Part shown: positions 1-4,931 of the stretch, piece by piece
How positions within the stretch are numbered: the first letter of the stretch is position 1
Layout: the number at the start of each line of letters is the position of its first letter
Assembly (NCBI GenBank): GCA_017425745.1
Contig: JAFOXT010000006.1
Coordinates: 1 to 5,509 of the forward strand
Reading direction: 5' to 3'
DNA length: 5,509 nt
Origin: Clostridia bacterium
GTDB lineage: Bacteria > Bacillota > Clostridia > Oscillospirales > Acutalibacteraceae
Program-made: the position numbers and the translations under genes
The notes under the pieces: generated by a model
Told to the model about the DNA's origin: nothing
Database searches by the model: none
What the model saw: the letters and a program-made list of their open reading frames with translations, nothing else

Positions 1-2
1 AC

Positions 3-929
3 TCCGTATCCTTTGTTGACGGAGAAAAGTTCAGATATCAGACGGCTGATATACTTGCTCTTCGCGAGGTGTCCGATGAGGTGTGCAGAGAGTTCGGCAA
101 GAGTGTTCTTGAAAAAGCACCCTTTCATGGAAACAGCTCGGTTTATTGGGTACACAGAAACGGCGGCCTTACTCAGACGGATATTGTAAAGGACGATATC
201 GACATTGCGATTGCTCACTCTTACAGTCCGCAGTCCTTTATGCAGAATATGATTGATATGGGCTACCGCTTCAACCGAGGAATTTTTAATGAGTACCCGT
301 CAATCTTTGTGCCGGGCAGAAGCAAACCTATACGCTTAAAGTCCTTCGGCGAGGATTATACAAGGCAGAGGCTTTTAGAGAGAATCAACGCTAACCGTTA
401 TACACGTCCGCTGAAGATTAAGTTCTACTTTCCGATATACAGAATTTACGGAAAACGAAAACCGACTTGGGCAGACAGCTTATACACGCTGTTCGATACC
501 TTGCTTACAATTCTTGAATTGATGCTGGCAAAGCCCGAGGAAAAGCAGGTTCCCATATCACCCGAGCTGAGATTCGAAATCCAAAAGCTCGATAAATATA
601 TTAAACAACAGGAGTTCCTGACAGTTTACAAAATTGAAACTGTTGAGGAACTCTCTTCTTTTGCAGATACCCTGCAGAACAGAATGGACAAGCTTCTCGA
701 AAAAAGAAAACAGATAGATAACAAAATACGCCGTGCCGCAACTCCTGAAACCGAAACAGAGTACAAAGCTGAAAGAAGAAAGCTTTCAGGTCAGCTTGCA
801 GTTATCCGTGAGGATATTGCAACGGCAAAGGACATCGAAAAAGAGTCATCAAGACTTGTTCGCATTCTCGAAAATGAGTATGCACTTGAAGTAAAACAGA
901 AAATCAAAAACAGAGAAATGGAGAGATAA
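3..929 (+). CDS. Relaxase/mobilization nuclease, C-terminal part (5' end outside window)
   Basis: The frame is open to the left edge, so this is the 3' part of a longer gene; 308 residues are visible. The GTG at 69 is an internal valine codon, because coding similarity continues upstream of it. The visible start (SVSFVDGEKFRYQ, then LREVSDEVCREFGKSVLEK) resembles the segment that follows the metal-binding HxH motif in MobA/VirD2-type relaxases (Pfam Relaxase, PF03432). The catalytic tyrosine and histidines would lie before the window. A basic stretch with the pattern PIRLKSFGEDYTRQRLLERI follows, as is usual where the nuclease domain ends in this family. From about visible residue 217 the protein is rich in K/E/R and probably forms a coiled coil, a common relaxase tail. 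Family role: nicking oriT and leading single-stranded DNA into a recipient cell. The stop is 3 bases before the ParB-like gene, so the two are probably cotranscribed. The family call is fairly sure; the subfamily is not. Confidence 0.82.
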   Translation, partial: SVSFVDGEKFRYQTADILALREVSDEVCREFGKSVLEKAPFHGNSSVYWVHRNGGLTQTDIVKDDIDIAIAHSYSPQSFMQNMIDMGYRFNRGIFNEYPSIFVPGRSKPIRLKSFGEDYTRQRLLERINANRYTRPLKIKFYFPIYRIYGKRKPTWADSLYTLFDTLLTILELMLAKPEEKQVPISPELRFEIQKLDKYIKQQEFLTVYKIETVEELSSFADTLQNRMDKLLEKRKQIDNKIRRAATPETETEYKAERRKLSGQLAVIREDIATAKDIEKESSRLVRILENEYALEVKQKIKNREMER

Positions 930-932
930 AAA

Positions 933-1814
933 ATGAATAAAGTTAATAACATTCAGGGCTTAAGTTATGTAGGACCCGAGGACATTATACCTTTTGAAAA
1001 TAATCCTTTTGAGGTACGTGATGATGAGGAAATGAAAAGCCTCATTGAGAGTATCAGAGAATACGGAATTCTGACACCACTGGTGGTCAGCCGTCAGGGT
1101 CGACGCGGTGATGTAATTCAGTTGGTGTCAGGTCACAGAAGACTACACGCTGCAAAAGAGCTCGGTCTTCAGGTAATCCCCGTATCCTATGTAACAATGA
1201 CACCTACTGAAATTGCAATTGCTGTTGTAGACAGTAATCTGCAAAGAGAAAAGATACTGCCAAGTGAAAAAGCAAAAGCTTATCAATTGAAATTCGAAGC
1301 TATGCGACACCAAGGAAGAAGTTCGGGACAACTTGTCCCGAAGTCTGATGATAACAGGACAATGTCTGCTATTGGTGAAGATACAGGTGAAAGCTATAAA
1401 ACAGTTCAGAGATATATCCGCCTTAATAATCTGCTCCCTGAGCTTTTGAAAATGGTTGACGAGGAGAGAATTGCTCTTACACCTGCGGTTGAGCTTTCCT
1501 ATCTTACCGAGGATGAACAGAGGTGGCTTCTTGAAACCATTGAAACCGAGGAAGCAACTCCGTCGCTTTCGCAATCGCAGGAGATGAAAAACCTCTCTCA
1601 GGCAGGGATTCTTGATATGGACCAGATCTTTTCAATAATGGTAAAGCCAAAGGCAAATCAGAAAGAGGTTATAAAAATCAAGGTCGAGGCTGTCGATAAA
1701 TATCTTAAAGGCTGTACTACTCCAAAAGAGCGTGAGGATTTTCTTCTCAGGGCTTGCGAGTATTACAGCCGTTTTTTACAGCGTCAGAGAAATAAAGACC
1801 GTGATGCACGCTAA
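933..1814 (+). CDS. ParB/Spo0J-family DNA-binding protein
   Basis: This 293-residue protein has the ParB layout. The N-terminal ParB/sulfiredoxin-like nucleotide-binding domain spans about residues 14-105, with NPF at 24-26, the SGHRRLHAA form of the GERR box at 66-74 (nucleotide and phosphate contacts in CTP-binding ParBs) and SNLQRE at 101-106. A helix-turn-helix follows at about 143-165 (MSAIGEDTGESYKTVQRYIRL). The C-terminal third (about 210-293) is charged and helical and is not recognisable as a standard ParB dimerisation domain. Family role: binding centromere-like parS sites, or acting as a Noc- or KorB-like regulator. Here it is wedged between a relaxase and a recombinase gene with no parA visible, so maintenance or regulation of the mobile element is an inference. 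The start is supported by GGAGAG at 920-925, 7 bases before the ATG and overlapping the end of the relaxase gene. A 21-bp palindrome lies inside the gene at 1322-1342. Confidence 0.88.
   Translation: MNKVNNIQGLSYVGPEDIIPFENNPFEVRDDEEMKSLIESIREYGILTPLVVSRQGRRGDVIQLVSGHRRLHAAKELGLQVIPVSYVTMTPTEIAIAVVDSNLQREKILPSEKAKAYQLKFEAMRHQGRSSGQLVPKSDDNRTMSAIGEDTGESYKTVQRYIRLNNLLPELLKMVDEERIALTPAVELSYLTEDEQRWLLETIETEEATPSLSQSQEMKNLSQAGILDMDQIFSIMVKPKANQKEVIKIKVEAVDKYLKGCTTPKEREDFLLRACEYYSRFLQRQRNKDRDAR
1322..1342. repeat. Perfect 21-bp palindrome inside the parB-like gene
   Basis: TTCGGGACAA at 1322-1331 is mirrored exactly by TTGTCCCGAA at 1333-1342 around a single central C. It lies in the codons linking the nucleotide-binding domain to the helix-turn-helix (residues around SSGQLVPK). 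Perfect 10-bp arms with a one-base centre suit a dimeric protein binding site better than an RNA hairpin, which would have no loop. Candidate roles are a parS-like or autoregulatory site for the protein encoded here, or a site for another element regulator. Function is inferred only. Confidence 0.6.
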
Positions 1815-1829
1815 GAAAGGGGGAATTCA

Positions 1830-2048
1830 ATGTCAGACAACAAGGTAAATTATATTTGTGTCGGTTTTGACGATAAGGCAAAGTCAAGCGCCTGCAATAA
1901 TATTGATTACAATCAGGTTGAAGTATCAAAGGAAATGCTTGATTCCTTTGCATCGGCGGTGGCTTCTGAAATAAAGGCATTTTATGAAAGTGAAGAAGGC
2001 AGAAATTACTATAATAAATGGATAGAACAGCATCCTCAGTATGCTTAA
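1830..2048 (+). CDS. Small acidic hypothetical protein (72 aa)
   Basis: This gene encodes a 72-residue protein that I do not recognise. A strong ribosome site (AAAGGGGG, 1816-1823) lies 6 bases before the ATG, and the start is 15 bases after the ParB-like stop, which supports a real, cotranscribed gene. The first 30 or so residues are polar with two cysteines (10 and 22). Residues 31-69 are predicted mostly helical by eye, with many acidic and aromatic residues (for example EMLDSFASAVASEIKAFYESEEG, then YYNKW). There is no signal peptide or membrane segment, so it is probably cytoplasmic. Its place between the ParB-like gene and the recombinase suggests an accessory role in the element, such as a partner of ParB or a directionality factor. 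That is guesswork from position, and no motif supports it. A hairpin just after the stop probably ends this transcription unit. Confidence 0.7.
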   Translation: MSDNKVNYICVGFDDKAKSSACNNIDYNQVEVSKEMLDSFASAVASEIKAFYESEEGRNYYNKWIEQHPQYA

Positions 2049-2056
2049 ATATATCA

Positions 2057-2083
2057 TCCCCGATATCGTTTTGGTATCGGGGA
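2057..2083 (+). terminator. Hairpin, probable weak terminator after the relaxase-parB-small ORF unit
   Basis: Stem 2057-2067 pairs with 2073-2083 (TCCCCGATATC with GGTATCGGGGA) around loop GTTTT: 11 pairs, one of them G-U. It begins 9 bases after the preceding stop codon. Only AATTTCGC follows, so the U-tract is poor. It may act as an inefficient terminator or as an mRNA 3'-end stabiliser, leaving some read-through into the recombinase. Confidence 0.6.
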
Positions 2084-2094
2084 ATTTCGCACAT

Positions 2095-2123
2095 TGGACA
2101 ATAAATATAAAAAGAAATAAAAT
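2095..2123 (+). promoter_or_regulatory. Sigma-A-type promoter for the recombinase
   Basis: The -35 element TGGACA (2095-2100, 5 of 6 matches to TTGACA) and the -10 element TAAAAT (2118-2123, 5 of 6) are separated by exactly 17 bases. It lies directly after the 2057-2083 hairpin and before the recombinase ribosome site, giving a short leader of roughly 20 bases. This arrangement suggests the recombinase is expressed independently of the upstream genes. Confidence 0.6.
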
Positions 2124-2149
2124 GAAAACATCAATTAAGGAGGACTAAA

Positions 2150-3760
2150 ATGAATGTTGTAATATACGCCCGTTTCTCTTGCAAAAGACAGACGGAGCAA
2201 TCAATCGAAGGACAGCTGAAAATCTGTTACGATTATGCGGCGGCTCATAAATATAATGTTGTAGGTGAATATATAGACCGAGCGCAAAGCGGTACTTCTG
2301 ACAACCGTACGGACTTTCAGCGTATGATTGCCGACAGTGAAAAACGCACCTTTGAGGGTGTGCTTGTTTATCAGCTTGACCGTTTTGCACGTAACAGATA
2401 CGACAGCGCAATTTATAAGGCAAAGCTCAAAAAGAACGGTGTAAGGGTGTTCTCAGCTAAAGAAAACATTACCGAAGATGCATCGGGTATTCTCGTTGAA
2501 GGCTTGCTTGAAAGTATGGCTGAGTATTATTCCGTTGAGCTGGCGCAGAAGATAAACCGAGGTCTTGCACTCAATGCCGAAAAATGCCTTTCAAACGGAA
2601 GCAATCCGGGACTCGGCTACAAGGTAAACAAAAAGGACAGAACCTTTTATATTGACGAGGCTGAGGCAGAAATCGTAAGAGAAATCTATGAACGCTATGC
2701 ACGAGGTGAGCCTAAAACTGAAATAATCAGGGACCTTAACAGAAGGCAGGTAAAAACCTCAATCGGAAATCCATTCAGCTTAACAAGCCTTACAAGGCTT
2801 CTCAGTAACAAACGCTATATCGGCTATTATTTATACAGCGGAAAGGAGACTCCCGGCGGTATGCCGAGAATCATCGAGGATGATTTATACTATCGGGTAC
2901 AGGAAATTTTGGAAAGAAACAGACATGCACAGGCAAAAACAACAGGTGATGATGCCTATATTTTAACCACTAAGCTTTTCTGCGGACATTGCAAGGAAAT
3001 GATGATTGGAGTCAGCGGAACAGGAAAATCAGGTATGATGTATTACTATTATGCCTGCAAGGGTGCACGGAAAAAGAACTGCAATAAGAAGTCAATCAAT
3101 AAGCAGTTTATTGAAAACCTTGTTATCGACGAATGTCTTAAGCTTCTGACAGACGAAAGGATGCAGTATATTGCCAAAAAGGTTTCCGATGAGTGCAGCA
3201 GAAATCCCGACAATATGTCAATAAAATATCTGAAAAGCTCAATCAAGGAAATTGATGATGCTATCGAGAATATGTGGATATCCATTGAAAAAGGCGGAGA
3301 TGCGATAACACTTACGGAACGAATAAACCGCCGTCAGGAGGAAAAGGAAAGGCTTGAGGCACGGCTTGCAGAAGAGCAGAACAAGAGAGTAATCCTCACC
3401 GAGGCTCAGGTGTTAGCCTTTCTCAACTATGTCTGTGAGCTCCCCGGTAACGATATGATGAAGAGAAGAGCCATCATAAATATCTTCGTTCATTCCATAT
3501 ATCTGTATGATGACCACCTTACTCTGATTATCAACGGTAGCAACAAGCCCGTCACCGTGGATGATATTCCGTTTGATGATATTGAAGCCGCCTTTAACGG
3601 TGAAAAGGCCGCTATGGAGCAATGTTCGCACTCTTCGGACATTGTTCCACCAAAAAGAAAAGTCGCACGAAAGTGTGACTTTTTCTTTTTGTATTATTCA
3701 TTATTCATTACCCATCATTCATTATTCATTTGTTCTGTTGCGACTTTTCTTAATGAATAA
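2150..3760 (+). CDS. Large serine recombinase (element integrase/excisionase)
   Basis: This 536-residue protein, close in length to TndX of Tn5397, catalyses strand exchange through a serine-DNA link to integrate and excise the element. The N-terminal resolvase domain (about 1-140) has YARFS with Arg8 and the likely nucleophile Ser10, and the YQLDRFAR motif (74-81) with Arg78 and Arg81. A Recombinase domain (PF07508-like, about 150-260) follows, then a zinc ribbon with Cys278, Cys281, Cys303 and Cys311, and a coiled coil at about 360-412. The start is fixed by AAGGAGGA at 2137-2144, 5 bases before the ATG. The tail is odd: residues 502-536 are encoded by the transcription terminator and by ATTATTC repeats, and include a seven-residue echo (YYSLFIT/HHSLFIC). 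The original C-terminus was probably different or ended near residue 501. All catalytic and zinc residues are present, so the enzyme may be active. It cannot be told whether the tail matters. A C-terminus formed by junction DNA would fit an integrase gene at the element edge. Confidence 0.93.
   Translation: MNVVIYARFSCKRQTEQSIEGQLKICYDYAAAHKYNVVGEYIDRAQSGTSDNRTDFQRMIADSEKRTFEGVLVYQLDRFARNRYDSAIYKAKLKKNGVRVFSAKENITEDASGILVEGLLESMAEYYSVELAQKINRGLALNAEKCLSNGSNPGLGYKVNKKDRTFYIDEAEAEIVREIYERYARGEPKTEIIRDLNRRQVKTSIGNPFSLTSLTRLLSNKRYIGYYLYSGKETPGGMPRIIEDDLYYRVQEILERNRHAQAKTTGDDAYILTTKLFCGHCKEMMIGVSGTGKSGMMYYYYACKGARKKNCNKKSINKQFIENLVIDECLKLLTDERMQYIAKKVSDECSRNPDNMSIKYLKSSIKEIDDAIENMWISIEKGGDAITLTERINRRQEEKERLEARLAEEQNKRVILTEAQVLAFLNYVCELPGNDMMKRRAIINIFVHSIYLYDDHLTLIINGSNKPVTVDDIPFDDIEAAFNGEKAAMEQCSHSSDIVPPKRKVARKCDFFFLYYSLFITHHSLFICSVATFLNE
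3615..3649. repeat. 14-bp imperfect inverted repeat at the 3' end of the recombinase gene
   Basis: Arms 3615-3628 (TGGAGCAATGTTCG) and 3636-3649 (CGGACATTGTTCCA) are complementary apart from two pairs that become G-U in RNA, around the 7-base spacer CACTCTT. It encodes the MEQCSHSSDIVP region and stops 2 bases before the terminator. Serine integrase att sites are imperfect inverted repeats beside the integrase gene, so this may be part of the element's end. An RNA hairpin stabilising the mRNA is the alternative. The spacer has no AT-rich or otherwise diagnostic core. Confidence 0.55.
3652..3690 (+). terminator. Strong intrinsic terminator, overlapping the recombinase frame
   Basis: GTCGCAC (3662-3668) pairs with GTGTGAC (3673-3679), with one G-U pair, around a GAAA tetraloop. 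The stem is extended by A-rich and T-rich flanks, and a T-run follows (3680-3690, TTTTTCTTTTT). This is a textbook factor-independent terminator, possibly working on both strands because of the A-tract on the left. The recombinase reading frame has no stop before or inside it, so translating ribosomes could interfere with folding. Confidence 0.8.
3655..3751. repeat. 13-bp perfect inverted repeat pairing the terminator's left arm with a second copy of its right arm
   Basis: AAGAAAAGTCGCA (3655-3667) is the exact reverse complement of TGCGACTTTTCTT (3739-3751). The second site matches the terminator's left arm better than the local right arm does, which has a G-U pair. It therefore looks like a duplicated terminator half, separated by the heptamer repeats at 3693-3730. 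It could be the trace of an insertion into the terminator, or terminal inverted repeats of a roughly 97-bp miniature element. Confidence 0.55.
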
Positions 3761-3806
3761 TGAAAAATGAATCCGCTTCGCTGATGAATAATGAATAATA
3801 AATGAT
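3692..3806. repeat. ATTATTC/GAATAAT heptamer repeats forming nested inverted repeats
   Basis: Five 7-base units read ATTATTC, ATTATTC, ATTACCC, ATCATTC, ATTATTC from 3693 to 3727. The right half carries the complement GAATAAT at 3755-3761, 3786-3792 and 3793-3799, plus a variant at 3762-3768. This gives a perfect 17-bp outer pair (3692-3708 with 3784-3800) and a perfect 13-bp inner pair (3718-3730 with 3752-3764). Between them, ATCCGCTTCGCTGAT (3771-3785) can form a small GC hairpin with one mismatch. It resembles intergenic palindromic repeats or MITE-like debris common in gut Clostridia (recalled, not checked). The recombinase stop codon lies in one of the repeat units. Confidence 0.75.
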
Positions 3807-3809
3807 AGT

Positions 3810-3829
3810 CGTCAAGCACTTCTTTGACG
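3810..3829. repeat. Short inverted repeat in the intergenic region
   Basis: CGTCAA (3810-3815) and TTGACG (3824-3829) are 6-bp arms around an 8-base spacer, followed by TTTAAATAATA. It could be a weak terminator or an operator upstream of the membrane protein promoter; chance is also possible. The rest of the gene-free stretch from 3761 to 3929 holds the heptamer repeats and the promoter described separately. Confidence 0.3.
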
Positions 3830-3846
3830 TTTAAATAATATACAGT

Positions 3847-3875
3847 TTGCATTTAAGAGGTTGTTGTGCTAAAAT
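3847..3875 (+). promoter_or_regulatory. Extended -10 promoter for the membrane protein gene
   Basis: TAAAAT at 3870-3875 (5 of 6 matches to TATAAT) is preceded by TGC, making an extended -10 element. TTGCAT at 3847-3852 is a weak -35 at exactly 17 bases. The transcript would start near 3882, leaving a leader of about 50 bases before the ATG at 3930. TATAAC at 3876-3881 overlaps but has no -35 at a suitable distance. Confidence 0.5.
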
Positions 3876-3914
3876 TATAACAAAGATTAGTTTCATAAAT
3901 AGTTGTGGAAGTAT

Positions 3915-3921
3915 AAAGGAG
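3915..3921 (+). promoter_or_regulatory. Ribosome binding site that fixes the membrane protein start
   Basis: AAAGGAG lies 8 bases before the ATG at 3930. It falls inside the nine-codon extension that a TTG start at 3903 would require, so translation should begin at 3930. Confidence 0.75.
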
Positions 3922-3929
3922 CGTATAAT

Positions 3930-4826
3930 ATGAAAATACCGAAGCCGGTTTTTAATAAAGAATGTCCTAAAAAATACAAAACGTTTTTTAGCCCAAATTC
4001 AGATGACGAATACAAAGCTAAGCATCCTTTGGCATATAAAATTATAGTTACGGTTGGTATTACTGTTTTATTGCTTCCGATGATTATTTATGTACTTGTA
4101 TGTGGCAGTAAAAATGTAGAAAGTGGATGGCTGATGCTTGGGTTAGCAGGGTCATTTATAATAGGGATAGGCTTATTTAACATTGTTGCAGCTTGGCTTG
4201 GTCAATATTTGGGACATATGGTAACATTTGTCTGCCTTCTTGGCGGAGGTTCTCTGGTGGCTATAAGCAGTTTGCTTTTATTTAACAAAACACTATATAA
4301 TTTATTTGATCAAGAAGTAGTTTCATTTTGCTTTGTTTCATTACTCTTTTTAATGATGCCTGCTATATATTATGTGCTTTTTCGTGCAAATGTCAGAAAC
4401 TGGTTGATGATTTCGAAGCGAATGAGTAAAAGCAAAATAAAAAAATCAACAATCGGAAATAGAAATTATTGGTGGTATGAGCAGATACATAGAGAAAACG
4501 ATATTGGAGGAATATATTATCTGAACAGAATTTTTACTGTTCTTTATCCTTTAACTTTCATCTTTACTTTGCTGACAGGTTTGATACGGGTTATGTCAAT
4601 ACCGATTTGTATAATGAGTATTGTTACATATTTGCTTATGGTTATAATGTGTATCTTTTCTAAAGTACAGAATAATATTGAAAATCACGGCAGAGTGATA
4701 GTTTTGTATGCAAGAAATTCAAATGATCGAATAGATTCAGTTGTATTTGATATATTTGAAATTATTTGGTGCTTGTTAATTGCATATTGCCATTTAAAAA
4801 TAACATTGGATTTATGGGGATTTTGA
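3930..4826 (+). CDS. Seven-helix integral membrane protein of unknown function (298 aa)
   Basis: I do not recognise a family. The protein starts with a hydrophilic, lysine- and proline-rich segment (1-33) and then has about seven hydrophobic helices near residues 36-59, 67-90, 95-118, 130-151, 200-220, 223-243 and 271-291. The loops at 152-199 and 244-270 are strongly basic. By the positive-inside rule the N-terminus is cytoplasmic and the C-terminus outside, consistent with seven crossings. Helix 2 is glycine-rich (GLAGSFIIGIGLF). No transporter, peptidase or kinase motif is visible. Coding DNA is more AT-rich than its neighbours: bases 4321-4380 have 16 G/C of 60, against 26 of 60 at 2701-2760 in the recombinase. 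It stands alone, with its own promoter and no clear terminator after it. It may be chromosomal flank or late cargo; its location beside an integrase makes both plausible. Confidence 0.8.
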   Translation: MKIPKPVFNKECPKKYKTFFSPNSDDEYKAKHPLAYKIIVTVGITVLLLPMIIYVLVCGSKNVESGWLMLGLAGSFIIGIGLFNIVAAWLGQYLGHMVTFVCLLGGGSLVAISSLLLFNKTLYNLFDQEVVSFCFVSLLFLMMPAIYYVLFRANVRNWLMISKRMSKSKIKKSTIGNRNYWWYEQIHRENDIGGIYYLNRIFTVLYPLTFIFTLLTGLIRVMSIPICIMSIVTYLLMVIMCIFSKVQNNIENHGRVIVLYARNSNDRIDSVVFDIFEIIWCLLIAYCHLKITLDLWGF

Positions 4827-4867
4827 TTTGCCTCATTTTTAATTATAGACATGTAAAACTTCAGTTA

Positions 4868-4896
4868 TTGAAAATTCATTTTCACTGTGATATAAT
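4868..4896 (+). promoter_or_regulatory. Near-consensus promoter for the esterase gene
   Basis: TTGAAA (4868-4873) and TATAAT (4891-4896) are separated by 17 bases, and TGA directly before the -10 makes it an extended -10. This is the best promoter in the window. A small inverted repeat, TGAAAA/TTTTCA (4869-4874 and 4879-4884), overlaps the -35 element and could be an operator or chance. The likely transcript start is near 4903. Confidence 0.8.
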
Positions 4897-4931
4897 CGTT
4901 TAAATGGTTAAAAAAGAAAAGAGGATTTATT

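Noticed and set aside
69..929. GTG at 69 as the real start of the relaxase-like gene
   Set aside because: The frame is open to the left edge and the upstream codons (SVSFVDGEKFRYQ) look like relaxase sequence, so the gene is cut by the window rather than starting here.
1143..1574. Reverse-strand open frame of 143 codons
   Set aside because: It lies entirely inside the well-supported parB-like gene, has no recognisable protein features, and is a shadow frame.
1747..2094. Reverse-strand open frame covering the small gene and the hairpin
   Set aside because: It overlaps the end of the parB-like gene, the small + strand gene with a strong ribosome site, and the terminator hairpin; composition is not protein-like.
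2145..2423. Reverse-strand open frame in the recombinase start
   Set aside because: It is antisense to the catalytic domain of the recombinase, with no ribosome site or family resemblance.
3049..3631. Two reverse-strand open frames (3049-3285 and 3413-3631) within the recombinase
   Set aside because: Both are antisense to coding sequence with clear domain content on the + strand.
3561..3770. Alternative + frame of 69 codons at the recombinase end
   Set aside because: It overlaps the recombinase in another frame, and its second half is translated heptamer repeat (IIHYS-type words), not a real protein.
3692..3806. CRISPR array
   Set aside because: The repeats are 7 bases long, contiguous and in both orientations, with no unique spacers of suitable length and no cas genes nearby.
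3810..3829. TTGACG at 3824-3829 as a -35 element
   Set aside because: At 16-18 bases downstream there is only sequence around TTTGCA, with no acceptable -10; the bases are better explained as an arm of the short inverted repeat.
3903..3929. TTG at 3903 as an upstream start for the membrane protein
   Set aside because: The ribosome site AAAGGAG at 3915-3921 lies inside this extension and is correctly spaced for the ATG at 3930.
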